NCBI GenBank assembly: GCA_946499505.1
Contig: CAMMSL010000002.1
Coordinates: 117,088 to 181,087, forward strand
DNA from: an uncultured Lachnoclostridium sp.
Lineage (GTDB): Bacteria > Bacillota > Clostridia > Lachnospirales > Lachnospiraceae
Direction of reading: 5' to 3'
Length of the DNA: 64,000 nt
The notes beneath the pieces were generated by a model. The model worked only from the letters and a program-made list of their open reading frames with translations, was not told where the DNA came from and ran no database searches. Position 1 is the first letter of the stretch. Every line of letters begins with the position of its first letter. Of the stretch, positions 8,620 to 17,718 are shown piece after piece. Both the position numbers and the translations under genes were made by a program.

Positions 8620-9696
8620 ATGAAAGAGGAATGTCTGATCTGCAAAGCCCCCTTGGAATATCTGAATGAAGATATCGAGATGGAATGTGAACTATGCCAC
8701 AAAAAAGAAAAAAGTAAAACAAGATGCATAAACGGCCATTATGTCTGCAACGAATGTCATATGCAGGGGATTGACAGCCTGATCGGCTTATGTCTGAATG
8801 AAACATCCGGAAATCCGGTGGCGATACTCAACAAAATGATGTCCATGCCGTTCTGCCATATGCATGGGCCGGAGCATCATGTCATGGTGGGGATGGCGCT
8901 GCTGACCGCATATAAGAACTGCGGCGGCGAGATTGACCTGAAGCGGTCTCTGATCGAGATGAACAGCAGGGGAAGTTCGGTGCCGGGCGGTGCCTGCGGG
9001 TTCTGGGGAGCCTGCGGGGCAGGAATCAGCGCGGGAATGTTTGTTTCTATTGTTACCGGATCTACGCCGCTCGGAAAAGACAATTTCGGTCTGTCACACA
9101 AGATGACGGCAAGAGCACTGGACGCGATCGGCGAAGTCGGGGGACCCCGCTGCTGCAAGAGAGATTCGTATCTCTCTATAATAAGAGTGGTTGATTTCGT
9201 AAAAGAAAATCTGGGGATCGAGATGGAAAAGTCAGACATTGTCTGTGCTTACAGCAGCCAGAACAATCAGTGTATCGGAAAAAGGTGCCCGTTTTCTAAA
9301 GTAAATGCGAAGAAAAAGAAGATTGCGTTTATCTGCGTTCATAACTCCTGCCGGAGTCAGATCGCGGAAGCATTCGGGAGAAAATATCTGTCCGATCGTT
9401 ATGAGTGCTATTCCGCGGGAACGGAAGTGAAGCCGCAGATCAATCAGGACGCCGTAAGGCTGATGAAACAGGAGTACGGCATTGATATGGAAAAAGGCCA
9501 GTATCCGAAGCTGCTGGACGATATACCGGAAGCAGATATCTATGTGTCCATGGGATGCAATGTCTCGTGTCCAAACATTCCCGGCAGAAAGGTTATTGAC
9601 TGGGGGCTGGACGATCCCACCGGTAAGGAAGATGCGGTATTTATGGATGTGATCAGACAGATAGAACATAATATATTGGAAATGAAAGATAAATAA
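8620..9696 (+). CDS. DUF5714 - arsenate reductase (LMW phosphatase fold) fusion protein
   Basis: The 358-residue protein has two parts. Residues 1-225 are Cys-rich: two Cys pairs at the start (CLICKAPL, CELCHKKE), CINGHYVCNECH, then HGPEHHVMVGMALLTAYKNC and a Gly/Cys segment (PGGACGFWGACGAG), matching DUF5714. Residues 230-358 are an ArsC/low-molecular-weight phosphatase domain with the CX5R loop CVHNSCR near 240, an SAGTEVKP segment and the VIDWGLDDPTG segment seen in thioredoxin-linked arsenate reductases. The frame continues without interruption, so this is a genuine fusion. The substrate is unknown: no other ars gene is near, and the upstream partner is lysO. Confidence 0.8.
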   Translation: MKEECLICKAPLEYLNEDIEMECELCHKKEKSKTRCINGHYVCNECHMQGIDSLIGLCLNETSGNPVAILNKMMSMPFCHMHGPEHHVMVGMALLTAYKNCGGEIDLKRSLIEMNSRGSSVPGGACGFWGACGAGISAGMFVSIVTGSTPLGKDNFGLSHKMTARALDAIGEVGGPRCCKRDSYLSIIRVVDFVKENLGIEMEKSDIVCAYSSQNNQCIGKRCPFSKVNAKKKKIAFICVHNSCRSQIAEAFGRKYLSDRYECYSAGTEVKPQINQDAVRLMKQEYGIDMEKGQYPKLLDDIPEADIYVSMGCNVSCPNIPGRKVIDWGLDDPTGKEDAVFMDVIRQIEHNILEMKDK

Positions 9697-9730
9697 GCAG
9701 ATATATGGAATAATTCCCCTGTTTCAATAG

Positions 9731-9973
9731 ACAACAGTGAAAATGAAGGAAGGCGGAACTGTGTACGTGATCACCGGGGATATCCCGGCGATGTGGCTGA
9801 GAGACTCCACGGCACAGATCCGTCCTTTTCTGTTTCCGGCAAAAGAAAATGAAGAGATCGCGGAGAAGATTCTGTGCGGAGAGATACGGACGCTGCCGCC
9901 CAGCTTGACTGCTGGGACAGGATGGAAGCACGCGTGGACGGCGAGCCGGAGGCAGTATTCCTCCATGAACTGA
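9731..9973 (+). pseudogene. Remnant of GH125 exo-alpha-mannosidase
   Basis: A stop codon at 9728-9730 is followed directly by TTVKMKEGG and then VITGDIPAMWLRDSTAQI, the highly conserved substrate-binding block of GH125 alpha-1,6-mannosidases. Only about 45 residues match; the frame then shifts and ends. Full GH125 enzymes are over 400 residues, so most of the gene is gone. It sits before the D-lyxose/mannose isomerase and beta-mannosidase genes, which suggests the locus once had an alpha-mannosidase too. Confidence 0.75.
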
Positions 9974-10110
9974 AAGAAGGAAAGGACGGAATCGCTCACG
10001 CAGCCGTAATCAACGAAAGGATGGGACCTTTTGAATCAGAGACGATGAATCTCACTTTAAGGATACTGGAAGGCGAAGAACTGGATGAAATACAGCGTCT
10101 GACAGTGTAA
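9874..10110 (+). pseudogene. 3' fragment of an unidentified gene fused behind the GH125 remnant
   Basis: In a different frame from the GH125 remnant, an open stretch of about 75 codons ends at 10110 (readable part from DCWDRMEARVDGEPEAVF onward, closing with EGEELDEIQRLTV). Composition is protein-like and acidic, with no recognisable domain. It starts inside the GH125 remnant without a ribosome binding site, so it is more likely the tail of a deleted gene joined by a deletion than an independent gene. A short real gene cannot be excluded. Confidence 0.4.
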
Positions 10111-10148
10111 AATAGACATATAGCAGAATCAAAGAGAGGACAATCACA

Positions 10149-10832
10149 ATGAAACGATCAAAAATCAACGCAGTAATTAAAGACATGGAAAAACTGATCA
10201 AAGAGCACGGATTCGAGATCCCGCCGTTCTGTAACTGGACGCCGGAGGACTGGAAGACGAAAAACCATGAATATGATGAGATAAGAGATAATATGCTGGG
10301 CTGGGACATTACTGACTACGGCCTTGGCAAATTTGATGAAGTGGGATTTGCCCTGATCACTATCCGAAACGGAAATGTAAAGGACGACAGATATACAAAA
10401 CCGTATGCAGAGAAACTGCTCATGGTAAATGAAGGACAGATGGCGCCCATGCATTTCCACTGGAACAAGATGGAAGACATCATCAACAGAGGAGGCGGCA
10501 ATGTCCTGATCACGGTATACAATTCCACGGAGGATGGAGAATTCGCGGATACAGACGTGACTGTGCACAGCGACGGAAGAACCTATACAGTGCCTGCGGG
10601 AACACGTGTGAGACTGACGCCGGGAGAGAGTATTACGATCCAGCCTTATCTCTATCATGATTTCCATGTAGAGGAAGGAACGGGAGCTGTTCTGCTCGGA
10701 GAAGTATCTATGTGCAACGACGACGAGAACGACAACCGCTTCTATGAACCGATCGGAAGATTCCCGACCATCGAGGAAGATGAGCCTGCATACCGTCTGC
10801 TCTGCAATGAGTATCCGGCAGCAGCGGAGTAA
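10149..10832 (+). CDS. D-lyxose ketol-isomerase (cupin)
   Basis: The 227-residue protein matches cupin D-lyxose isomerases (EC 5.3.1.15), which interconvert D-lyxose/D-xylulose and D-mannose/D-fructose. Metal ligands are visible in PMHFHWNKMEDI (about residues 100-111) and YLYHDFHVEEG (about 164-174). Family-specific stretches include CNWTPEDW near 29 and GWDITDYGLGKF near 50. With the following beta-mannosidase it probably channels released mannose to fructose. An RBS (AAAGAGAGG) precedes the ATG. Confidence 0.9.
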   Translation: MKRSKINAVIKDMEKLIKEHGFEIPPFCNWTPEDWKTKNHEYDEIRDNMLGWDITDYGLGKFDEVGFALITIRNGNVKDDRYTKPYAEKLLMVNEGQMAPMHFHWNKMEDIINRGGGNVLITVYNSTEDGEFADTDVTVHSDGRTYTVPAGTRVRLTPGESITIQPYLYHDFHVEEGTGAVLLGEVSMCNDDENDNRFYEPIGRFPTIEEDEPAYRLLCNEYPAAAE

Positions 10833-10850
10833 TACATAAAATCCTGCAGA

Positions 10851-10881
10851 GGGCTGACAGTTCTGCCTGTTCAGTCCTTTT
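10851..10881 (+). terminator. Hairpin with U-tract after the isomerase gene
   Basis: GGGCTGA pairs with TCAGTCC (one G-U) around a short loop, with additional CAG/CTG pairing, followed by TTTTT. It lies between the isomerase stop and the beta-mannosidase start, so it may attenuate read-through. Confidence 0.55.
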
Positions 10882-10902
10882 TGCACACAGAAAGGGAGAG
10901 AC

Positions 10903-13482
10903 ATGATAAGGACAGAGTTAAACAGAGACTGGAGAATGCGCTGTATGTCCGGCGGAGATTGGCAGAGCGCCGTGGTTCCGGGAACCGTATATACGGACCT
11001 TCTACGAAACGGAGATATGGAAGATCCTTACTGGAAGGACAACGAGGATTCGGCGTGCGCCCTTATGGAGGACGATTACGAGTACGAGTGCAGGTTTGTG
11101 CCGGATGAAGCACTGATGAGGAGCAGGACGCGGCTGCTTAAGTTTGACGGGCTGGATACCTGCGCAACCGTATACCTGAACGGAGAACTTCTGGGAGAAC
11201 CCTGCAATATGCACCGTATCTGGGAATATGACGTCACAGACAGTCTGAGGGAGGGAGAAAACCTGCTGAACGTGCAGTTTCACTCCCCGCTCAGATACAT
11301 TGCGCAGGCGTATAAGAAGTACGGCAATATCGGAAATGACGATACTTACGAGGGCTTCATGCATCTGCGAAAAGCCCACTATATGTTCGGGTGGGACTGG
11401 GGCGCGCATCTTCCGGACGCCGGGATCTTCCGCAGTGTCTCTCTTCTGGGGATTGAAGAAGGACGGATCGGCAGTGTCTATATCCGGCAGAGACATGAGG
11501 AGGGGAAAGTAACACTTCTCTTTGAAGCCGAAGCGTCATGTATCAGCGAAAGAGGGGACGGCAGCAGTCCCGCCGGCAGAAATACCGGAGAACCGGAACA
11601 AAAGCTCTGCTGGCAGGCAGCGGTCACATCCCCTGACGGAAAAACATACCGGGCCGTTCTGGCGGACGGCAGAGGAGCGCTGGTCATCGAAGACCCGCAG
11701 CTCTGGTGGCCGAACGGCCTGGGAGACCAGCCGCTTTACGATGTGGAAGTATCCATGCGGATCGGAGAAAAAGAATGCGATGTCTGGAAGAAAAGAATCG
11801 GCCTGCGCACGCTGACTGTAAAAAGGGAAAAGGATGCGTGGGGCGAGAGCTTTGCCCATGAGGTAAACGGAGTCTGTTTCTTTGCCATGGGAGCAGATTA
11901 TATACCGGAGGACCACCTCCTCGGACGGCGGAGCAGAGAACGGACACAGCGGCTCCTTGAGGACTGCCGCCTTGCAAACTTTAATTCGATCCGTGTATGG
12001 GGCGGCGGCTTCTACCCGGACGACTGGTTCTATGATCTGTGCGACGAACTGGGCCTGGTTGTCTGGCAGGATTTCATGTTTGCCTGCTCCGTCTATGAAC
12101 TGACGGAAGAATTCGAGGCGAATATCCGGCAGGAATTTATCGATAATATTACAAGGCTCCGCCATCACGCCAGCCTCGGCCTGTGGTGCGGAAACAATGA
12201 GATGGAAATGTTTGTGGACGAGCGGTGCTGGGTGACAAAACCGAGTGAGGTCAGAGACTATCTGTTCATGTATGAGAGGATCATCCCTGAAGTCCTCAGA
12301 AAATATGACCCGGAGACATTCTACTGGCCTGCAAGCCCCTCCTCCGGCGGATCTTTTGACAACCCCAATGATCCTGACCGGGGCGACGTCCACTACTGGA
12401 AAGTGTGGCACGGCAGCCGCCCGTTCTCTGAGTACAGAAAGTATTACTTCCGGTATATTTCGGAATTCGGCTTTCAGGCGTTCCCGTCGAAGAAGACGAT
12501 CGAATCCTTCACAGACGATCCGGCAGACTGGAATATTTTCTCCTATATTATGGAGAAGCACCAGCGCAATTACGGAGCCAATGGCAAGATTATGAGCTAT
12601 ATGCAGCAGGCATACCGGTATCCGACGGATTTCGGTACGCTGATCTATGCCTCCCAGCTGCTGCAGGCGGACGGCATCCGCTACGGTGTGGAGCATTTCC
12701 GCAGAAACCGCGGCAGATGTATGGGCGCGGTCTACTGGCAGCTGAATGACTGCTGGCCGGTAATCTCATGGTCATCCACTGATTATCACGGAAGATGGAA
12801 AGCGCTGCACTATTATGCGAAACGCTTCTTTGCCCCGGTGCTCGTATCCTGCGAGGAGGAGAGCTGGATGACTCAGGAAGCGAATATGAACCGTCAGCAT
12901 TTCCGGTTTGAAAAATCCGTGCAGTTCAATGCCTCCAACGAGACGAGACAGGACCGGCAGATTCTCCTGCGCTGGCAGGTGAGAAACGCACAGGCGGAAG
13001 TGCTCCGAAGCGAGGAGATGAAGATCACGGTTCCGGCGCTTTCGGCGCAGTGGACCGGGAAAGTGCTGCTTCCGGATATCGATGTGTTCACAGAGTATGT
13101 AAGCTTTCAGGCGTACGATCTGACCGGTGTGTCCGCAGACAGTGTGACGGATGCCGGGGACAGCGTGACAGCGGGCGGAGAGAGCATACTTCCGGGAGGA
13201 GACGGCTCTATGCAGGAGGCGCAGATCGCAGACAGTACGGTCATCTTCTCCTATCCGAAATATTTCCGTTATGAGGATCCCCATCTGCAGGCAGAGACAG
13301 ACGGCGAGTGGATCACCGTCCGTGCGGACGCCTATGCCAAGAGCGTGGAGATCCTGAATGAGGAGGAAGATCTGATCCTGAGCGATAATTACTTCGATAT
13401 GAACGCAGGGGAAAAGAAAGTGCGCATCCTGCGGGGAAAACCGGACGGACTTCGGGTAAGAAGTGTGTTTGACATTCATTAA
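10903..13482 (+). CDS. Beta-mannosidase, glycoside hydrolase family 2
   Basis: The 859-residue protein has the GH2 layout: N-terminal jelly roll (VPGTVYTDLLRNGDMEDPYW), Ig-like domain, TIM barrel and C-terminal beta domains. The barrel carries WGGGFYPDDWFYDLCDELG, the acid/base Glu in GNNEME (about residue 432) and the probable nucleophile Glu in YISEFGFQAFPS (about 518). There is no signal peptide, so it acts on imported beta-mannosides or mannosyl glycans. Two Gly/Ser/Glu-rich insertions, near residues 208-222 and 745-770, look like loops specific to this strain. RBS AAAGGGAG is five bases before ATG 10903. Confidence 0.93.
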   Translation: MIRTELNRDWRMRCMSGGDWQSAVVPGTVYTDLLRNGDMEDPYWKDNEDSACALMEDDYEYECRFVPDEALMRSRTRLLKFDGLDTCATVYLNGELLGEPCNMHRIWEYDVTDSLREGENLLNVQFHSPLRYIAQAYKKYGNIGNDDTYEGFMHLRKAHYMFGWDWGAHLPDAGIFRSVSLLGIEEGRIGSVYIRQRHEEGKVTLLFEAEASCISERGDGSSPAGRNTGEPEQKLCWQAAVTSPDGKTYRAVLADGRGALVIEDPQLWWPNGLGDQPLYDVEVSMRIGEKECDVWKKRIGLRTLTVKREKDAWGESFAHEVNGVCFFAMGADYIPEDHLLGRRSRERTQRLLEDCRLANFNSIRVWGGGFYPDDWFYDLCDELGLVVWQDFMFACSVYELTEEFEANIRQEFIDNITRLRHHASLGLWCGNNEMEMFVDERCWVTKPSEVRDYLFMYERIIPEVLRKYDPETFYWPASPSSGGSFDNPNDPDRGDVHYWKVWHGSRPFSEYRKYYFRYISEFGFQAFPSKKTIESFTDDPADWNIFSYIMEKHQRNYGANGKIMSYMQQAYRYPTDFGTLIYASQLLQADGIRYGVEHFRRNRGRCMGAVYWQLNDCWPVISWSSTDYHGRWKALHYYAKRFFAPVLVSCEEESWMTQEANMNRQHFRFEKSVQFNASNETRQDRQILLRWQVRNAQAEVLRSEEMKITVPALSAQWTGKVLLPDIDVFTEYVSFQAYDLTGVSADSVTDAGDSVTAGGESILPGGDGSMQEAQIADSTVIFSYPKYFRYEDPHLQAETDGEWITVRADAYAKSVEILNEEEDLILSDNYFDMNAGEKKVRILRGKPDGLRVRSVFDIH

Positions 13483-13499
13483 TATTGACAGGAAGAAAG

Positions 13500-13532
13500 A
13501 AACGGAGAGCTCCGGATGCGGGCTCTCCGTTT
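13500..13532 (+). terminator. Terminator hairpin after beta-mannosidase
   Basis: AAACGGAGAGC (13500-13510) pairs perfectly over 11 bp with GCTCTCCGTTT (13522-13532). The gene on the other side converges, so it may serve both strands. Confidence 0.7.
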
Positions 13533-13585
13533 CTGATACGCATTTGTTCCAGCATCAGGCTCTGTTGAGATGGGCCGGCCGCTGT

Positions 13586-14593
13586 TTATTTTTTATGGAT
13601 TGCTTCGCTTATGCCGAGCACCGCGCCGAACAGGACTGCGGCACAGGGCCAGATGATCCATGTACGATGCCATTCCATTGTATGAAAGCTCCAGCCGAGG
13701 TAAACTGCTGTGACGACACACCAGTATACTGTGGTGACGGTTTCATTCCTTTTCTCGGCTGTTTTCTTATTACGGCTGTAATCTCCCTCTTCAAGGAGTT
13801 TCTGAAACGAGCCGAAGATCACACAGGTGCGAACCAGAAAAAATACGCCTGCCGATACAATGACCAGGCAGAAGATGATCCCGCAGATCGTAAGCATTCC
13901 GTCTTCATCAAGGACGCCCAGTACAAATACGGGGATCGCGCTGAGGATACAGAGCCCTACACCGATCACCAGAGAGATGCCGTGAGAGGGTTCATATCCT
14001 TTCTTTCGCTTTTCCACCACGCCTGTCACACCGTAGGCGAGTTCGATCGGTTCTTTTTCCAGATATTCAAAGCGTTCAGTTTTTCTGCCGTACCAGATAA
14101 AAATCGCTGCCGCGCCAGCCACCATCACCAGCAATATGGTAAAGCCCGCCGCCACTGCCAGAGCCTCCGGGAGCAGATGCCCGCCTTCCTCGTCGGAAAG
14201 TCCGGCGAGGAGTATCAGAAGAACAGGCGAAAGGATACAGATAGAAACTCCCGCCGCAACTTTTGCAGCCATATCCTGCACAATCTCCATAAAAGTATTC
14301 GCCTCTTCGAGAGATACTGTCCTTACGTTACAGTCATTGACCGCATCAGAGATCATGTCCGGCGCAGCGTGTGTAAAGATCTCATCTTCCGGTTCATTAG
14401 AATCCTTCAGAAGATAGTCGGTGCTGACGCTGAAGATTTCACTCATCTTCAATATTTTATCAAGGTCCGGGATGGAAGACGCGCTTTCCCACTTGGATAC
14501 GGACTGCCTTGATACGCCGAGCTGTCCGGCGAGTTCTTCCTGTGACCAGCCGTTCTTTTTCCTTAATTCTGCTATTTTATCTGCTAAGATCAT
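13586..14593 (-). CDS. XRE-family transcriptional regulator with C-terminal membrane domain
   Basis: The 335-residue protein has an N-terminal Cro/C1-type helix-turn-helix ([20 protein letters not shown], residues 15-34) and then a membrane part with about four hydrophobic helices separated by charged loops. Such XRE-transmembrane fusions are common in Clostridia and are thought to sense envelope state or an effector at the membrane. The start at 14593 follows GGAGG by seven bases; the frame extends further upstream without a better site. It converges on the beta-mannosidase gene, so co-regulation with mannose metabolism is not implied. Confidence 0.85.
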   Translation of the reverse strand: MILADKIAELRKKNGWSQEELAGQLGVSRQSVSKWESASSIPDLDKILKMSEIFSVSTDYLLKDSNEPEDEIFTHAAPDMISDAVNDCNVRTVSLEEANTFMEIVQDMAAKVAAGVSICILSPVLLILLAGLSDEEGGHLLPEALAVAAGFTILLVMVAGAAAIFIWYGRKTERFEYLEKEPIELAYGVTGVVEKRKKGYEPSHGISLVIGVGLCILSAIPVFVLGVLDEDGMLTICGIIFCLVIVSAGVFFLVRTCVIFGSFQKLLEEGDYSRNKKTAEKRNETVTTVYWCVVTAVYLGWSFHTMEWHRTWIIWPCAAVLFGAVLGISEAIHKK

Positions 14594-14795
14594 CTGTTTT
14601 TCCTCCTGTATTTGTCTGTTGTTGGTCTGTTCGCATGCGCAGTACGTTTCAGTGATTTCAGCATAACAGAACCAGTGGGTGCAAGCCACCAAGCGTACTT
14701 GAAAATTTGTCAACCAGCGGTTGCAAATGACGATTTCGCAGGCTGTTCTCAAAATGAAACTGCAAAACAAAATTCGATTTGAAATAATAAAGTTT

Positions 14796-17282
14796 CTATA
14801 AAAATATTCCAGTTATACTTTCGGGAGACTTCCTGATTTCCTCCGGCGTTCCTGACGCTACGATCCGTCCGCCTGCCTCTCCGCCTCCCGGCCCCATGTC
14901 AATGATATAATCTGCATTGCGGATTACGTCAAGGTCGTGTTCAATAACGATGACGGTTGCTCCGTTTTCGATGAGCGTCTGGAAGACTCCCAGCAGAGTG
15001 CGTACGTCAAGAGGATGGAGCCCGATGGTAGGCTCATCAAATACGAAAACGGAATCTGACTGAGCTTTTCCCATCTCACTTGCCAGCTTCAGGCGCTGCG
15101 CTTCTCCGCCGGAGAGACTGGGCGTTTCTTCCCCCAGTGTGAGATATCCGAGCCCCAGATCTTCCAGAACCTGCAGCTTCTGCCGGACGGATTTCAGATT
15201 CGCGCAGGCTTTCAACGCTGTGCTCACATTCATTTCCATCAGTTCCGGAAGAGAGAAGGAATGTCCATTTTTATCTTTCTTATTCGTGTATTTTATTTTC
15301 TCCGCACTTTTTGAATATCTTGATCCACGGCATTTTGGACAGGTAATCTTTACATCCGGAAGGAACTGTACATCCAGACTGATCACCCCTGTTCCGTCAC
15401 AGACCGGACAGCGGAGTTGCCCCGTATTGTAGGAAAAGTCTCCGGCCCTATAGCCAAGTTCCTTTGCGTCCGAAGTACGGGCAAATGTCTTGCGCAGCTC
15501 GTCGTGGACATTGGCGTAGGTGGCTACGGTAGAGCGGACATTGATGCCGATGGGTGTGGCGTCGATCAGTTTCACATGTGCAATCCCGTCTGCGTTGACG
15601 GCACGTACATGATCCGGCAGCGGTTTCCCGTCAATCCATGCCTCCAGACCGGGGATCAGACTCTCTAGGATGAGTGTCGTTTTGCCGGAGCCGGACACGC
15701 CTGTGACTACGGTCAGCCGGCCCTTCGGAATGTCCACTTCCAGCGGCTTGACGGTATGGATGGCTGAAGTGGAGAGACAAATCTTCCCTTCAGAAAACAT
15801 CTCAGAAGCGTCAGTCTGTTTTCTTACCGGAGTCTGAGGTTTGCCGGTGAGGAAAGGCCCGATCAGGGAAGCAGAATTTCCGGCAAGTTCCGGTACGGTT
15901 CCCTGAGCGATCACTTCACCGCCGTCGATGCCGGCTCCAGGCCCCATCTCGATGATCCAGTCTGCATCTGAAAGGATCTGTGAGTCATGGTCGACCAGAA
16001 GAATGGAATTGCCGTCCGCGATCAGGTCGTGCATCACACCTGTCAGTCCGACGATATTGGAGGGATGGAGACCGATGGACGGCTCGTCCAGAACATAGAG
16101 GACTCCCGTAGTCCGGTTGCGCACCGCGCGGGCAAGCTGCATCCTCTGCCTCTCCCCGGTGGACAGTGTAGAAGATGCGCGGTCCAGAGTCAGATATCCC
16201 AGACCAAGATCCAGCAGCCGTTTTGCAACAGTCTGAAAAGACTCGCAGATGCTCTTTGCCATAGGACGCATTTCCTCCGGCAGGGAGCCGGGGACTTCCG
16301 ATACCCATTCCGTTAGATCAGACAGAGTCATGCGGCAGGCTTCGGCCAGAGAGATCCCCTTCAGCTTCGGTGCTCTTGCGGCTTCAGACAGACGGGTGCC
16401 GCCGCAGTCCGGGCAGGTCTCCAGTTTCAGAAATTTCTCAACCCGCTTCATTCCTTTCTCATCTTTGACTTTGGAGAGGGCGTTTTCTACTGTGTAGACA
16501 GCATTGTAATAAGTAAAGTCCAGTTCTCCTGCCTGATTGGTCTTTTTAGAATGATAGAGGATATGTTTCTTTTCGGCGGGACCGTTGTAGACAATATCTT
16601 TCTCTCTGTCTGTCAGGTCGCGGAAAGGAATATCTGTACGCACTCCCATTTCCCGGCAGACGTCGGTCATAAGAGACCACATGAGAGAATTCCATGGCGC
16701 AACCGCACCTTCATCGATAGTGAGGGATTCATCAGGAACAAGGGTGGATCGGTCTACTGTGCGTACCGTACCGGTTCCGTCACAGGTGCGGCATGCTCCC
16801 TGACTGTTAAATGCCAGTTCCTCTGCGGCGGGAGCGTAGAAACGGGCGCCGCATTCCGGACAGACAAGCTCCTGTCCGGCGGCAACAGCAAGAGAAGGAG
16901 CAAGATAATGCCCGTTGGGACATCTGTGATTCGCCAGTCTCGAATACATCAGACGCAGGCTGTTCAAAAGCTCTGTCCCCGTACCGAACGTACTGCGGAT
17001 GCCGGGAACTCCGGGGCGCTGGTGGAGCGCAAGGGCAGCAGGAACATAGAGCACCTCATCCACGTCTGCTTTTGCAGCCTGCGTCATGCGCCGTCTCGTG
17101 TAGGTGGACAGGGCGTCCAGATAGCGTCTTGATCCTTCTGCGTAGAGGACGCCGAGGGCGAGGGAAGACTTGCCCGAGCCGGATACGCCGGCGATGCCCA
17201 CGATCTTTCCAAGAGGCACATCAACGTCAATATTTTTCAGATTGTGGACCCGTGCTCCGCGGATCAATATTTTATCTTTCAC
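14796..17282 (-). CDS. Short UvrA-like ABC ATPase (UvrA2 type)
   Basis: The 828-residue protein holds two ABC modules: Walker [10 protein letters not shown] (near 33) with signature [14 protein letters not shown], and GVSGSGKTT with signature [13 protein letters not shown]. Zinc-finger cysteines are present in both halves (CPECG...[16 protein letters not shown]...CPKCRGS). It is over 100 residues shorter than canonical UvrA (about 940), fitting class II UvrA proteins linked to DNA damage tolerance or drug resistance. No uvrB or uvrC lies nearby. The upstream region holds the imperfect palindrome GAGTAT/ATACTC, a possible operator. Confidence 0.85.
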   Translation of the reverse strand: MKDKILIRGARVHNLKNIDVDVPLGKIVGIAGVSGSGKSSLALGVLYAEGSRRYLDALSTYTRRRMTQAAKADVDEVLYVPAALALHQRPGVPGIRSTFGTGTELLNSLRLMYSRLANHRCPNGHYLAPSLAVAAGQELVCPECGARFYAPAAEELAFNSQGACRTCDGTGTVRTVDRSTLVPDESLTIDEGAVAPWNSLMWSLMTDVCREMGVRTDIPFRDLTDREKDIVYNGPAEKKHILYHSKKTNQAGELDFTYYNAVYTVENALSKVKDEKGMKRVEKFLKLETCPDCGGTRLSEAARAPKLKGISLAEACRMTLSDLTEWVSEVPGSLPEEMRPMAKSICESFQTVAKRLLDLGLGYLTLDRASSTLSTGERQRMQLARAVRNRTTGVLYVLDEPSIGLHPSNIVGLTGVMHDLIADGNSILLVDHDSQILSDADWIIEMGPGAGIDGGEVIAQGTVPELAGNSASLIGPFLTGKPQTPVRKQTDASEMFSEGKICLSTSAIHTVKPLEVDIPKGRLTVVTGVSGSGKTTLILESLIPGLEAWIDGKPLPDHVRAVNADGIAHVKLIDATPIGINVRSTVATYANVHDELRKTFARTSDAKELGYRAGDFSYNTGQLRCPVCDGTGVISLDVQFLPDVKITCPKCRGSRYSKSAEKIKYTNKKDKNGHSFSLPELMEMNVSTALKACANLKSVRQKLQVLEDLGLGYLTLGEETPSLSGGEAQRLKLASEMGKAQSDSVFVFDEPTIGLHPLDVRTLLGVFQTLIENGATVIVIEHDLDVIRNADYIIDMGPGGGEAGGRIVASGTPEEIRKSPESITGIFL

Positions 17283-17301
17283 AAGCGATCGTCCTTTCAG
17301 A

Positions 17302-17323
17302 ATAGAGTATGGTAATTATACTC
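17302..17323. promoter_or_regulatory. Palindrome upstream of the uvrA-like gene
   Basis: GAGTAT and ATACTC flank a short AT spacer about 20 bp before the start codon, a position suited to a repressor site. No regulator is assigned. Confidence 0.3.
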
Positions 17324-17510
17324 TCTTTCTTTGAAAACATCAATTTTCCGGTAATGCTCCTCGTATCTTAAATTTGAGTATAGAAAAAACGGTTGCTCTC
17401 CAATGGAGTTAACCATTCGATGAAATTCATAGAGTGGCTGTGAATGCAGAACATTCTTTGTGTGCCGGCGCTGGTCTGCGTATATGATCTGTGGTATGAT
17501 ATTCTATAAA

Positions 17511-17665
17511 AGTTCAACCATCTGAATGTCAGCAGACGGATTTATGCTTGCATAGGAATCTGGCGACTGACATTCAGATGAGGTGAGCGCCTGTTAATGA
17601 GTAAAACAGTGGCAACAGCCACGATAAGCACGAAGTGCGGTTTTACGAATGGCGCGGGTTGAACT
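17511..17665 (+). ncRNA. Candidate multi-branched structured RNA upstream of rlmI
   Basis: Closing stem: AGTTCAACC (17511-17519) with GGTTGAACT (17657-17665), 9 bp perfect. First branch: ATCTGAATGTCAG (17520-17532) with CTGACATTCAGAT (17567-17579), 13 bp perfect, extended by CAGA/TCTG and ATGC/GCAT. Second branch: GCGCC (17587-17591) with GGCGC (17651-17655), then GTAAAAC (17601-17607) with GTTTTAC (17640-17646), capped by hairpins GTGGC(aaca)GCCAC and GCAC(gaa)GTGC. Nearly every base is paired in one consistent fold. It ends about 50 bp before rlmI. The rest of the 436-bp gap shows nothing clear. Confidence 0.6.
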
Positions 17666-17718
17666 CTTATAATATTGGAATTCAGAAGGATTAATCATAT
17701 GACACAGGGAGGAAGATT

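Noticed and set aside
11536-12696. 386-codon minus-strand frame inside the beta-mannosidase gene
   Set aside because: Shadow of the GH2 gene, which has intact catalytic motifs in the plus frame.
13463-14512. 349-codon plus-strand frame opposite the XRE membrane regulator
   Set aside because: The minus-strand frame has a clear HTH, membrane helices and RBS; the plus-strand frame is a Cys/His/Arg-rich shadow.
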